This document shows, in pieces, positions 16,987 through 25,988 of a DNA stretch of 64,000 nucleotides (position 1 is its first letter; every line of letters begins with the position of its first letter). Made by a program: the position numbers and the translations under genes. Under the pieces are notes generated by a model, which saw only the letters and a program-made list of their open reading frames with translations, ran no database searches and was not told the origin of the DNA. The stretch is from Chromatium okenii (lineage in GTDB: Bacteria > Pseudomonadota > Gammaproteobacteria > Chromatiales > Chromatiaceae), in the NCBI RefSeq assembly GCF_016583745.1, contig NZ_NRRQ01000010.1:63271-127270 (forward strand), in the 5' to 3' direction.

Positions 16987-18708
16987 TTAAAACCGGAAAT
17001 TGATCTGCACCCAAGCGCGGAATTGGTCATCGCCGCCGTCACTGTTATGACCTGCCGCATCTTGTCCGGGATTGTCGCCGAGCACTGACGCCACGAGCGC
17101 CTGCGCTTGAAACAGCGGTGCTGGCGTCCACAGCAGCCCAACTGCCACACCTTGTAAATAATAGCTGTTGGGTTGACCGGCGACAGTTTGCCAATTCAAC
17201 CAAGGATCAGCATGTTGCTGAATCCAGCCGCAGTCGTAAAACCCGCTCACCCGCCAACTCTCCCGCACTTGCCACCGCGCTTCCAGATTGAATAACCAAC
17301 CGTGATCGCCGCTCGCCTCGCCGGTCGGATAGGCGCGAATGCCATATACACCGCCGAGCGAGAACTTTTCCGAACTGTCCAGATTCGACGCAGCCCACTG
17401 CGCTGCCAGCGTCGGCACCAGCGTCACCCGCGTCGTCACCGGCTGCTCGCGAGACAACGTGACATGGAGCTTGCCGTAATTGCCGTGCGTCTGCGCCGTG
17501 TGTTGATCGCCCTCAAATTGTTCCGGTCGCCGCGTCAAATCGAGATCGCCGAGATTGACGGTGAGATCAACAGTGTTCACGCCGCCACCCAGCCAGTCAT
17601 CGCGCCGTGTCGCGCTGAGACCGACATAAGCAACGCGCACCTGTTTATCTCCCAGCGTCACGCTGTCCATGCGATCCACCATCCGCTTGGCATCCAATCC
17701 CGCCGTCGCCGTGACTGACAGCTTGGCACTGCGCCGCAGCGGTTGCGTCAGTTCAATGCCCGCAGTAGTGGACGTGCCGTTGAGTTCGAGCGGGCTGATG
17801 GTCGGTTTGATCTCGTATTCCAACGCTGAGGCGCTGATCGCCACGCGCCGCCCGCTGACGCCCAGCGGATAGGACGCGCCCAGCCGCACATAACGGCTGC
17901 CTTCAGATTTCAACAAACTGAGCTGGAACTGCTCACCGCGCCCCAGCGGACTATCGAGTGAACCCGCCAGCGAGCCTTGCCACAGCCCGGTGGCTTCTGA
18001 ACCGGCGTTATTGAGCGTCAAATTGCCCTGCGCCAGCGGCGCATCCGTCAGCCGCACCACCGCGTCAGATTCCCCCAGATTGGCACCGGGCTGGAGCACG
18101 CTGTCAGCGCGTCCGACGCCGGGCAATTCATTGAGCGCGGCGATGGCTTGATCTAATTGTCCCGGACGCAGCGGCTGCCCCGGCACGGCGCGATGCGTGA
18201 CCGTGCCGAGCACGATGGCATCGCGCATCCGACTGGGAACGCTGGCATCGCGCTTGACCTGACCGAGTTTGGCTTCGACGACTTTGATAGTGACGATGCC
18301 GTCGCGCACCGTTTGCGGCGGCAGATAGGCATACGCGAGATAATCGTGTTGGCGGTAGTACTCGCTGATTTTGCGAGCAGCGGCTTGCAACTGCACCAGC
18401 GTCAGCTCGCGCTGGATGTCGTCTTTCAGCAACGCTTGCAATTCAGCAGCGGGAAACCGCTCAGCTTCAATGCGGAATCCCTGCACCAGCACCGCTTCAC
18501 CAGCTTTTTCTGGCAACGGCACTCCCGCGGGGTCGGGCTTGACGGGCAACAACGGCGCGGGCGCGACCTGCGTTTTGCCGGTGGAACGTTCAATTTCACG
18601 CAATAACGTACCAGTATCTGGTGCCCGCTGCGCCAGCACCGGCAGCGTCACAAGGCTGGTCAACAGCCCGACAGTGACGGTGACAACAAAATGCTGGCGC
18701 AGGATCAT
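16987..18708 (-). CDS. two-partner secretion outer-membrane transporter, ShlB/FhaC (TpsB) family
   Basis: The 573-residue precursor has a signal peptide (about 1-27, ending LPVLAQ), a Pro-rich linker, two POTRA-like regions (VQGFRIEAERFPAAELQALL; YLPPQTVRDGIVTIKVVEAK) and a C-terminal 16-strand barrel region. The conserved YGIRAYPTGEASGDHG (about residues 475-490) matches the VRGY-type lid-lock motif, and the protein ends in Phe (NFRF), as barrel proteins do. TpsB proteins export one large filamentous partner. No TpsA gene is in the window, so the substrate is unknown. It is convergent with the HPr gene. Confidence 0.88.
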   Translation of the reverse strand: MILRQHFVVTVTVGLLTSLVTLPVLAQRAPDTGTLLREIERSTGKTQVAPAPLLPVKPDPAGVPLPEKAGEAVLVQGFRIEAERFPAAELQALLKDDIQRELTLVQLQAAARKISEYYRQHDYLAYAYLPPQTVRDGIVTIKVVEAKLGQVKRDASVPSRMRDAIVLGTVTHRAVPGQPLRPGQLDQAIAALNELPGVGRADSVLQPGANLGESDAVVRLTDAPLAQGNLTLNNAGSEATGLWQGSLAGSLDSPLGRGEQFQLSLLKSEGSRYVRLGASYPLGVSGRRVAISASALEYEIKPTISPLELNGTSTTAGIELTQPLRRSAKLSVTATAGLDAKRMVDRMDSVTLGDKQVRVAYVGLSATRRDDWLGGGVNTVDLTVNLGDLDLTRRPEQFEGDQHTAQTHGNYGKLHVTLSREQPVTTRVTLVPTLAAQWAASNLDSSEKFSLGGVYGIRAYPTGEASGDHGWLFNLEARWQVRESWRVSGFYDCGWIQQHADPWLNWQTVAGQPNSYYLQGVAVGLLWTPAPLFQAQALVASVLGDNPGQDAAGHNSDGGDDQFRAWVQINFRF

Positions 18709-18723
18709 CGCAGCGACTCCGAC

Positions 18724-19977
18724 TCAAATCTCAAACGCCGCCAGTTTTTTCGCCACTGGCGCATTTTTTAACGTGACGTATTTTGGCAAACCGGCAGCAA
18801 ACGGCGGGTAATCTTCGCCCTGAATCAACGGGATGAGATATTCCTTGCAGCTCGCCGTGATCCCAAACCCGTCGGCAGTGATGAACTCACGCGGCATAAA
18901 TTTCTCCACATTCGCCACATCCGCCAGCGCCGCCATGCCCACTTCCCACGCATACGGCGCATGATTCAACCGCTTCACCGTTGGCATCACCGCGTTGTGA
19001 CCGGCGAGCGCAAATTCCACGCCAGCGCGTCCCATCGCATACGCCTGTTCCACATCCGTTTTTGACGCCAGATGCCGCGCCGCCCGCTGGAGATAATCGG
19101 CAACCGCCCAGTGAAATTTGTAGCCCGTCGCCTCTTTCACCATGTTGGCAACCACCGGCGCGGCACCGCCGAGCTGGGCATGACCGAACGCATCGCGGGT
19201 GCCCTGTTCAGCGAGAAAACGCCCATCAGGATATTTCGCCCCTTCGGAAACAATGATGGTGCAAAAATCATGCTGCGCCACTTTCGCTTTTGCAGCGGCG
19301 ATAAATTGCTCCTGATTGAATTCAATTTCTGGGAATAAAATCAATACGGGCAAATTGTGATCTTCAATTAAACCACCCGCCGCCGCAATCCAACCCGCAT
19401 GGCGTCCCATCACTTCTAAAACGAAAATTTTCGTCGAAGTCCGCGCCATTGAACGCACATCAAATGACGCTTCCAATGCCGAGGTTGCAATATATTTCGC
19501 AACAGAACCAAAGCCGGGGCAATTATCGGTAATTGGCAAATCATTATCGACAGTTTTGGGAACATGAATTGCCTGCACCGGATAACCCAATGCTTCCGAC
19601 AATTGCGACACCTTATAGCAGGTATCCGCCGAATCACCGCCACCGTTATAAAAGAAATAACCGATGTTGTGCGCTTTGAATACTTCAATCAGGCGCTCAT
19701 ATTCACGGCGATTTGCTTCCAAACTCTTGAGTTTATAGCGGCATGAACCGAATGCACCAGACGGCGTATAACGCAGCGCCGCAATATCCGCATCAGATTC
19801 TTGACTGGTATCAATTAAATCTTCAGTCAACGCGCCAATAATGCCATTGCGTCCGGCATATACGTTGGCGATTTGATCGGGATGACGCCGCGCAGCTTCA
19901 ATTACTCCACAAGCAGAAGCGTTAATCACAGAAGTGACGCCACCGGATTGAGCATAAAACGCATTTTTTACAGACAT
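18724..19977 (-). CDS. pfp: pyrophosphate-dependent 6-phosphofructokinase
   Basis: This enzyme interconverts fructose-6-phosphate and fructose-1,6-bisphosphate using PPi instead of ATP and can run in both glycolytic directions. The 417-residue protein shows NGGGDS (111-116), where the Asp takes the place of the Gly in the ATP-type GGDGS, PKTVDNDL (140-147), where Lys replaces the Gly of the ATP-type PGT, and MGRHAGW (190-196). These changes are known markers of PPi use. It runs the same way as, and ends 15 bases before the start of, the TpsB gene. Confidence 0.92.
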   Translation of the reverse strand: MSVKNAFYAQSGGVTSVINASACGVIEAARRHPDQIANVYAGRNGIIGALTEDLIDTSQESDADIAALRYTPSGAFGSCRYKLKSLEANRREYERLIEVFKAHNIGYFFYNGGGDSADTCYKVSQLSEALGYPVQAIHVPKTVDNDLPITDNCPGFGSVAKYIATSALEASFDVRSMARTSTKIFVLEVMGRHAGWIAAAGGLIEDHNLPVLILFPEIEFNQEQFIAAAKAKVAQHDFCTIIVSEGAKYPDGRFLAEQGTRDAFGHAQLGGAAPVVANMVKEATGYKFHWAVADYLQRAARHLASKTDVEQAYAMGRAGVEFALAGHNAVMPTVKRLNHAPYAWEVGMAALADVANVEKFMPREFITADGFGITASCKEYLIPLIQGEDYPPFAAGLPKYVTLKNAPVAKKLAAFEI

Positions 19978-20012
19978 AACACGCGATTTCCTTTGGTTGA
20001 AATAAGTGAGTT

Positions 20013-20050
20013 TCAGTTGTCGGTTTTCAGTTGTCAGTCAATCGCTGACA
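20013..20050. repeat. CAGTTGTC-type short repeat
   Basis: Upstream of pfp the sequence TTTCAGTTGTCGGTTTTC is followed by CAGTTGTCAGT and then GCTGACAACC in inverted sense. The same CAGTTGTCAGT unit recurs at 42861-42884 and, inside chpA, at 45598-45731. It looks like a dispersed short repeat; its origin is unknown. Confidence 0.5.
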
Positions 20051-20064
20051 ACCAGTTGCTGCCA

Positions 20065-20409
20065 TTATGTATTGCGTTGATCGACGATAAAATTTGCTTG
20101 CGCTTGCAATAACGCTACTGCACATTCTGCAAGCTCGGTGTATTGCCGCACTCCGGTACCCATTTGTTTATAGGGTTGATAAAAGAATTGGCAGCGATAG
20201 GTATCAGCGCCAGTTTTGAAGATCACAAAATTGCAGCCATCTTCAGCTTGCCAATAAAATATCGGACAAGTTGTTAATGACCGATCCGTTGGTGCTAAAC
20301 GAATTTCGGCATCAGCCAATTCAACGTTTATTTCGCGCCCGTATCGCTCGCGCAAGGTCGTTTTCAATAGCCAGTGTTCAGTTTCAGTGAAATCAGGAAT
20401 TGCTTTCAC
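20065..20409 (-). CDS. conserved-looking hypothetical protein
   Basis: The 114-residue product starts MKAIPDFTETEHWLLKTTLRE and is rich in aromatic and acidic residues, with strands such as CNFVIFKTGADTYRCQFFY. There is no signal peptide, membrane segment or recognised motif. It overlaps the pepP stop by 4 bases (ATGA), so it is probably co-translated with pepP, and it lies just upstream of pfp. Function is unknown. Its compact length and coupling argue that it is real. Confidence 0.65.
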   Translation of the reverse strand: MKAIPDFTETEHWLLKTTLRERYGREINVELADAEIRLAPTDRSLTTCPIFYWQAEDGCNFVIFKTGADTYRCQFFYQPYKQMGTGVRQYTELAECAVALLQAQANFIVDQRNT

Positions 20410-21734
20410 GGCGCAGTTCTCAAAGAGTGATTTGTCATCAAGGCTTCAATGGCATCGGGATGTTTGGGAACCGCAGCCGATAACATTTCATTGCCATGTT
20501 TCGTGATTAAAATATCGTCTTCAATCCGAATTCCAAGCTGGCGATACGGTTCTGGCACGGCATCGGTGTTGGGCAAATATAATCCCGGCTCAATCGTTAA
20601 TACCATTCCCGGTTCTAATATCCGCCATTCGCCGTCTTGTTTATACGCGCCAACATCGTGTACATCCATGCCTAACCAATGTCCCGTGCGGTGCATATAA
20701 TAGGGTTTATAGGCTTCTTCTTTAATTAACGTATTCACTTTGCCGCTTAAAATGCCGAGTCGGATTAACCCTTTGGTTAATACCCGCACCGCTGCATCAT
20801 GCGGTTCATTCCAACGCTTGCCCGGTTGCGCACAATCAATCGCTGCGAGTTGCGCCCGCAATACCAATAAATACAGCTCACGCTGCGCGGGAGTAAAGCG
20901 TCCATTAACGGGAAAGGTGCGGGTAATGTCGGAGGCGTAATCCTGTAATTCACAGCCAGCATCAATTAACACTAAATCGCCATCATGCAGCAGTGCTGAA
21001 TTTGCGGTGTAATGCAAAATGCAGGCATTTTTACCGCCGCCAACAATGGTTGGATACGCATTGAAGCGAGCGCCTGCATTGGCGCAAGTGTGATGAAATT
21101 CCGTTTCCAATGCCAATTCGGTCATGCCCGGTTTACAGCAGCGCATGACGTGGCAATGCGCTTGTGCTGAAATCTGCGCAGCGCGGCGCATTAACGCAAT
21201 TTCTGCTTTTGTTTTATGCAACCGCTGTTCATGCAGAATTGAATCAAGATGAATAAAGGTGTTGGGAGCCACCGCGCCAGTGCGCACTTTGTCCCGCACT
21301 TGATTGACCCAAAAAAAGACGCGCTGATCAAATAATGAATCATTGCCAATTGGAAAATATAATTGCGTTTTTCCGTCAATAAGCGTCGGTAAAATCGTGT
21401 CTATTTCACTGAGCGGATGCGCTTGATCGGCACCAAAATGTGTCATTGCGCCTTCAATACCGCAGCGGCTACCATCCCATTGTTCCCGCTCAGGATCGCG
21501 GGGCTGACAAAATAAAACGAATTCACCCTCTTTGCGTTTTGGTATCAATACTGCGAGCGCATCTGGCTCTGGAAATCCAGTGAGATAACTGAAATCGCTG
21601 TGTTGCCGAAAGGGGTGCTGCACGTCGCGGTTGCGGGTGGTGGCGTGGGCGGCCGGCAGAATTGCCAAGCCGGTGGCTCCGATGCGGTGCAGCAAGGCGC
21701 GGCGTCGCCGTTGATAATCGGCAGCGGGAATCAT
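20406..21734 (-). CDS. pepP: Xaa-Pro aminopeptidase
   Basis: PepP removes N-terminal residues that precede proline. The 442-residue protein has the N-terminal creatinase-like domain (about 1-170) and a C-terminal pita-bread metallopeptidase domain. Metal ligands are visible in LIDAGCELQDYASDITRTFP (two Asp), HRTGHWLGMDVHDVG (His) and the late LTIEPGLY and GIRIEDDI (two Glu). ATG 21734 overlaps the ygfB stop (ATGA) and gives MIPAADYQRRRRALL; a longer frame would start inside ygfB. The ygfB-pepP order is typical of gammaproteobacteria, where the ubiquinone genes ubiH/visC often follow; they are absent here. Confidence 0.93.
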   Translation of the reverse strand: MIPAADYQRRRRALLHRIGATGLAILPAAHATTRNRDVQHPFRQHSDFSYLTGFPEPDALAVLIPKRKEGEFVLFCQPRDPEREQWDGSRCGIEGAMTHFGADQAHPLSEIDTILPTLIDGKTQLYFPIGNDSLFDQRVFFWVNQVRDKVRTGAVAPNTFIHLDSILHEQRLHKTKAEIALMRRAAQISAQAHCHVMRCCKPGMTELALETEFHHTCANAGARFNAYPTIVGGGKNACILHYTANSALLHDGDLVLIDAGCELQDYASDITRTFPVNGRFTPAQRELYLLVLRAQLAAIDCAQPGKRWNEPHDAAVRVLTKGLIRLGILSGKVNTLIKEEAYKPYYMHRTGHWLGMDVHDVGAYKQDGEWRILEPGMVLTIEPGLYLPNTDAVPEPYRQLGIRIEDDILITKHGNEMLSAAVPKHPDAIEALMTNHSLRTAP

Positions 21735-22291
21735 GGCTGCGCGTCGTCCAATACGGGGACGCAATCGTCATAAATCAACATCGCGGCGACGCGGATGAAT
21801 TCGACGATTTCTGCCAGCGCCAGCTCGTTTTCCTCTTGATCTTCGAGCGCGTCGAGATCAAGTCGGGTCAACAGCGTGAAATCTTGAATGATTTCATCAA
21901 TTTGCGGGGAATGATGCCGCGTGGTAACGCCGCTGACGCCAATCGCAAACAGAAAGCCGCGCACCCAGTCATACACCGCCGTGGCGCGTTCCACCAGCGG
22001 GCGCTCGTCTGGCGGCAGGTGCAGTTCAAATTGCATTTCAGGATCGCGCAGACCGTCTTGCAACTGCTGGAGCTGCGGATGTAACGCTGCCAGCAGCTCT
22101 GCTGGCAATGCTTCGCCGGTGTCGCTGTGTGGGAGCAGTTGCGCGAGCCACTGCGTCAGCGGTTCTGGAGTGCCGGTGCAGATAAATCCGCATAACATTC
22201 CCTGCGCTTCACTCGGCGTTGGGTCCAGCGGGCTGAGGGTGAGCACCTCAGAAAATACGTCGTGGTCGGTGTTCGTGACCGCCTCCGTCAT
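21731..22291 (-). CDS. ygfB: UPF0149 (YgfB-like) family protein
   Basis: The 186-residue protein shows the family features: SEAQGMLCGFICTG near residue 27, VYDWVRGFLFAIG near 107, and the acidic C-terminal ALAEIVEFIRVAAMLIYDD. The molecular role of the family is not well defined; in Pseudomonas a YgfB protein affects beta-lactamase expression. It sits immediately upstream of pepP and divergent from the zapB-like gene, as in other gammaproteobacteria. Confidence 0.88.
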   Translation of the reverse strand: MTEAVTNTDHDVFSEVLTLSPLDPTPSEAQGMLCGFICTGTPEPLTQWLAQLLPHSDTGEALPAELLAALHPQLQQLQDGLRDPEMQFELHLPPDERPLVERATAVYDWVRGFLFAIGVSGVTTRHHSPQIDEIIQDFTLLTRLDLDALEDQEENELALAEIVEFIRVAAMLIYDDCVPVLDDAQP

Positions 22292-22408
22292 GCGCCATAA
22301 GGGCTTAAAATGGGCAATTTGCGGCGAATCATAACATGCGTCCGAGTGCGATTGACCGCCTGCAATGCCGCTTCTATAGTGCGTAAAATCTTAACGGAGT
22401 CGCGGACT

Positions 22409-22618
22409 TTGGCTAACTTTGACCTCGACGAACTGGAGCAGCAGGTGAACGCTTTGATTGAATTAAATCAACGGCTCCGGGACGAAAATAACACCTTGCG
22501 CACACGACACGATGCGCTGGCGGTGGAGCGCGATGACCTGCTCGATAAAACGACGCTGACGCGCAGCCGCATTGAAGCGATGCTGGTGCGATTGCGGACG
22601 CTGGAGACGCAGCTGTGA
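22409..22618 (+). CDS. small coiled-coil protein upstream of zapA (TIGR02449-like)
   Basis: A TTG start at 22409 with GGAG about 9 bases upstream gives a 69-residue protein, MANFDLDELEQQVNALIELN, that is almost wholly heptad-like coiled coil (LRDENNTLRTRHDALAVERD). Length and sequence fit the short gammaproteobacterial family found before zapA and resembling ZapB, a division-ring stabiliser. An in-frame start at 22310 would add residues unlike the family. The stop overlaps the GTG of zapA, so the two are coupled. Confidence 0.75.
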   Translation: MANFDLDELEQQVNALIELNQRLRDENNTLRTRHDALAVERDDLLDKTTLTRSRIEAMLVRLRTLETQL

Positions 22619-23004
22619 ATGATGATTTGCTGCAAGTCAGCATTAAAATTCTGGAAAAAGAGTACCGCATCGCCTGCCAGCCGCAGCAACAGGATGACCT
22701 GCAAACCTCAGCGCGGTTATTGGATCAGCGGATGCGGGAGATTCATAAACACGGGCGGGTAATTGGCACGGATCGTATTGCGGTGATGGCGGCGCTCAAC
22801 ATCGCGCACGAGCTGATTCAGTTGCAGCGGGCGCGTCCGACGTTGGATGACGCTTCGGCGCAACGTTTGGAACGGTTGCAATTGCAGGTGACAACGGCGC
22901 TGGCGCGTGCGGCAGCAGTGCCAGAACCGGTTTCAGAACCGCCGCCTGAACCCGAGGTGCCAACGGCGTTGGCAATGCTGGACGCTGGTGATGAAAGGGT
23001 ATAG
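22615..23004 (+). CDS. zapA: cell division protein ZapA
   Basis: ZapA cross-links FtsZ filaments at the division site. The 129-residue protein begins at a GTG overlapping the previous stop and shows the family N-terminus VSIKILEKEYRIACQPQQ..L..SA..LDQRM and VIGTDRIAVMAALNIAHEL, followed by a coiled coil. The C-terminal tail after about residue 100 is Pro/Glu-rich and longer than usual. It is followed directly by 6S RNA and ygfA, the conserved gammaproteobacterial order. Confidence 0.93.
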   Translation: MNDDLLQVSIKILEKEYRIACQPQQQDDLQTSARLLDQRMREIHKHGRVIGTDRIAVMAALNIAHELIQLQRARPTLDDASAQRLERLQLQVTTALARAAAVPEPVSEPPPEPEVPTALAMLDAGDERV

Positions 23005-23017
23005 TCTTTTATTCCAA

Positions 23018-23206
23018 GACGCCCCCTGTAGTATTCGATAGCAGCCTGGGTATTTTCTTGAGCCTAATTGCTGCCCACGGGACACGATAAGAACGCTGTT
23101 GTGCATGTCCGCCTCCGAGCGGAACGCCTGAAGCCGGATTGACTGTCCCCACTTGAACCGCTTGGTTCAGGAACGACGGTCTGCAACGACGCCAATGGGG
23201 GGTGTC
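23018..23206 (+). ncRNA. ssrS: 6S RNA
   Basis: 6S RNA mimics an open promoter and sequesters sigma-70 polymerase in stationary phase. The ends pair: GACGCCCCC (23018-23026) with GGGGGTGTC (23198-23206). The 3' half has the characteristic ACTTGAACC...GGTTCAGG hairpin (about 23151-23172) followed by ACGGTCTGCAACGACGCC, close to the enteric sequence. Location between zapA and ygfA is the textbook position. Exact ends are approximate by a few bases. Confidence 0.88.
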
Positions 23207-23244
23207 CCATCCATCACGAAAATCCGCACGCTCTCCGCCGTACC

Positions 23245-23871
23245 TTGCGCACCTTGCGCCACCAGCTCACTCCCGCTCAACACCATCATCATGCAGCTCA
23301 GGTCATCCGGCGGCTTGTGTCACTGCGGTGGTTACGTCGCGCCCGGCGTATTGCTTTGTATTGGTCGGCAGATGGCGAGGTCGATGTCCGCCCGCTGCTG
23401 CATTACGCGCAGCGTCATGGCAAAACCTGTTATCTCCCGTTTGTGCAGCCGCAACACACCACTTGGGGACGCGGCCAACTCTGGTTTGGGCGCTATCAGC
23501 CCGGCGACCGTTTACAACCCAATTGCTTCGGCATTCCCGAACCGGTCAATCGCACGCTGTGCCCGGTGTGGCAATTGGATGTCATCGTGTTGCCGCTGGT
23601 GGGATTTGATGCGAACTGTCAGCGCCTTGGCATGGGTGGTGGTTTTTATGATCGCAGTCTCGCACCGTTGCGCCAACGCCACTACGGACGCCGCCCACGT
23701 TTGTTGGGCATCGCGCACGAGTGCCAGCGCGTCGCGCATCTCACCGCCCGCGCTTGGGATGTGCCATTGGATGCGGTCATCACCGAACGGCGGATTTATC
23801 ATCGTCCATTCACTCTCAATCGCCTCTGCTATGATAAACGCTCATTTCACACACCAAACGAGGACGCTTGA
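23245..23871 (+). CDS. ygfA: 5-formyltetrahydrofolate cyclo-ligase
   Basis: The enzyme converts 5-formyl-THF to 5,10-methenyl-THF with ATP. The approximately 208-residue protein shows IALYWSADGEVDVRPLL and the signature GFDANCQRLGMGGGFYDR. The start is unclear: no ATG or GTG lies in frame after the 6S RNA. TTG 23245 is the earliest ordinary alternative, although family-like residues (ALRRTLRTLRHQLTP) appear to begin slightly upstream. The downstream rpiA starts directly after the stop. Confidence 0.9.
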   Translation: MRTLRHQLTPAQHHHHAAQVIRRLVSLRWLRRARRIALYWSADGEVDVRPLLHYAQRHGKTCYLPFVQPQHTTWGRGQLWFGRYQPGDRLQPNCFGIPEPVNRTLCPVWQLDVIVLPLVGFDANCQRLGMGGGFYDRSLAPLRQRHYGRRPRLLGIAHECQRVAHLTARAWDVPLDAVITERRIYHRPFTLNRLCYDKRSFHTPNEDA

Positions 23872-24531
23872 ATGAGTCAGGATGCAATGAAAAAACAAGC
23901 GGCAGCAGCAGCGCTGGCGTATGTTAAAGGCGGTATTATTGGCGTTGGTACCGGCTCAACCGTCAATCATTTTATTGATGCGTTGGCGACGATAAAACAC
24001 CAAATTGAAGGCGCAGTATCCAGTTCAGAAGCGTCAACTGCGCGTTTAATTCAACACGGCATTCCGGTATTTGATTTGAATGCAGTCGGCGAGCTGTCGT
24101 TATATGTTGATGGCGCGGATGAAACCAACGCGCAATTCCAATTGATTAAAGGTGGTGGTGGCGCATTAACCCGCGAGAAAATTGTGGCGGCAGCGAGTCA
24201 ACAATTCGTCTGCATCGGTGATGAAAGTAAATTGGTATCCGTACTCGGCGCATTTCCGTTGCCGGTCGAAGTCATTCCGATGGCGCGGAGTTATGTCGCA
24301 CGCGAATTGGTCAAATTAGGCGGCACACCGATTTGGCGCGAAGGCTTTATGACCGACAATGGCAACGTCATTCTTGATGTGCGGCATTTAGAAATCACTG
24401 ATCCTATTCACATGGAACAGCAGATCAATAATTTAGCTGGCGTCGTGACGGTAGGCATTTTTGCGTTACGTCCGGCTGATGTGTTAATTCTAGGCACTCC
24501 TGCTGGCGCAAAAACAGTGACCAAAGCCTAA
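23872..24531 (+). CDS. rpiA: ribose-5-phosphate isomerase A
   Basis: RpiA interconverts ribose-5-phosphate and ribulose-5-phosphate in the pentose phosphate pathway. The 219-residue protein has [15 protein letters not shown] near residue 26, YVDGADETN (phosphate and acid site), [15 protein letters not shown] and the C-terminal LGTPAGAKT. It begins immediately after the ygfA stop and ends at a strong terminator. It supplies the pathway that also feeds KdsD with ribulose-5-phosphate. Confidence 0.96.
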   Translation: MSQDAMKKQAAAAALAYVKGGIIGVGTGSTVNHFIDALATIKHQIEGAVSSSEASTARLIQHGIPVFDLNAVGELSLYVDGADETNAQFQLIKGGGGALTREKIVAAASQQFVCIGDESKLVSVLGAFPLPVEVIPMARSYVARELVKLGGTPIWREGFMTDNGNVILDVRHLEITDPIHMEQQINNLAGVVTVGIFALRPADVLILGTPAGAKTVTKA

Positions 24532-24553
24532 TTAGCTAAATCATTGGGACAAT

Positions 24554-24583
24554 AAAAAACGGAACCAACTGGTTCCGTTTTTT
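24554..24583. terminator. bidirectional terminator between rpiA and porin gene
   Basis: AAAAAACGGAACC (24554-24566) pairs perfectly with GGTTCCGTTTTTT (24571-24583) around an AACT loop. The A- and T-runs on both sides let it end both convergent transcripts. Confidence 0.9.
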
Positions 24584-24609
24584 AATACCACAATGACTAA
24601 AATTGTGAC

Positions 24610-25701
24610 TTAGAAGTGGTGCATCATGCCTACAGAGAAACCATCCCAATCGCTGTCGGCAACATCATCAGTGTATTGATTGTACAACACATATGCCTTG
24701 GTACGCTTGCTGAGGTTGTGGTCAAACGCAACTGCCCAAGTCGAATAATCAAGGTCTTGACCTGCAACTTCATCCCTGTCACCAAGACCATACATCGCTT
24801 TCACAGCACTGTTGCCAAAAGCATACGCTGCCTGCACCTGCCACAATTGCTGATCAACATTCACTGGATTGTCGGATTGATCTTCAAAAATACCCGTGAC
24901 GGTAAAGCCGTTCCAATCCATCAAACCTAAACCTGCACGCCACTTGGTGTAATCATCTTTAACATGAGATGCGCTGAGTGAATTATTGCTTGTAGCGGTG
25001 TTCATATACAGTTCGTTGCCCAAGGTCTCATACGCCAAGGACGCAAAGAGCGGGCCATTCTTATAAACACCAGCGACCGAATACGCATCAGAAATACTAT
25101 CAGCGTTGTTATTCGCACCAAAGCCGGCGCTCATGCCGCCGCCCGGCACAACTGCTGCGGCTAATTGGAAACCAGCGATGCTGGGGCTGACGTAAGCAAT
25201 GGCATTATCCGCACGCACGTCATTAAAACCGACGGTGTCGTTGTAGTCAGCCATCGTATTGGAAAACAGGTCGAGCTTTTCAGTTGAAGTGTAAAACGGA
25301 GTATCATTCCGACCAACAACAAACGTACCCCAATCACTCGTTAAACCAACATAGCTTTTTTGCATCGTTACGAGGTTATCACCGCCTCGCGCAGCATTAT
25401 CATTAGTCAGAATGCTATTGCTGTTCTCAGCCGTCAATTCCACATTGATCTGAACGTGGTAAATTGCTTTTAAGCCGTTGCCGAGGTCTTCAGAACCTTT
25501 CAGACCAATCTGGTTGTCGCGGTTGCCTTTGCCGGGCATCGGACCACCACCATTAACGCCCCAGCCTTCATAGCTGTTGTTATCAAAACTGGCGTAATCA
25601 ATAGAGACTTGAAGGTCGCCGTACAAAACAGCCTCGGCCATTGCAGCCGTAGGGGCGGTCAGGGCGGCGGCAACCGCGAGGGTAAGAAGTTTCTTGTTCA
25701 T
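24610..25701 (-). CDS. Gram-negative porin
   Basis: The 363-residue precursor has a clear signal peptide (MNKKLLTLAVAAALTAPTAA, cut after AMA) and then the barrel start AVLYGDLQVSIDYA. Family features are QIGLKGSEDLGNGLKAIYHV, the loop-3 region SDWGTFVVGRNDTPFYTSTE, and a C-terminal Phe (MMHHF) for barrel assembly. Alternating strands fit a 16-strand general diffusion porin. GGAGAACAGC precedes ATG 25701; a longer frame to 25755 has no support. Substrate preference cannot be read from sequence. It is a single gene, divergent from ppsR. Confidence 0.92.
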   Translation of the reverse strand: MNKKLLTLAVAAALTAPTAAMAEAVLYGDLQVSIDYASFDNNSYEGWGVNGGGPMPGKGNRDNQIGLKGSEDLGNGLKAIYHVQINVELTAENSNSILTNDNAARGGDNLVTMQKSYVGLTSDWGTFVVGRNDTPFYTSTEKLDLFSNTMADYNDTVGFNDVRADNAIAYVSPSIAGFQLAAAVVPGGGMSAGFGANNNADSISDAYSVAGVYKNGPLFASLAYETLGNELYMNTATSNNSLSASHVKDDYTKWRAGLGLMDWNGFTVTGIFEDQSDNPVNVDQQLWQVQAAYAFGNSAVKAMYGLGDRDEVAGQDLDYSTWAVAFDHNLSKRTKAYVLYNQYTDDVADSDWDGFSVGMMHHF

Positions 25702-25988
25702 GCTGTTCTCCGCTGTTGTGAATTTGTCAGTTAGACTGCAAAAAATTGGACGCAATCATGCTTTGCGTATCCAACTATAGAGAAGCACATGGCGTTTTGC
25801 AACAAGTTAGGCGGAAAAAAGACACATAAAAACCGCCTGTCTCATTTTTACAGCAGCAGCGCGTTGATAGGGAGCTGGCGTCTGCAAAATACCAAATTGC
25901 TCACCGCCTCGCGGCGTAAAAACAACTTAACTATTTGAAATAAAAGATAAACCATCTCGCTATTCACCACTATCTGGCATATCACCCT

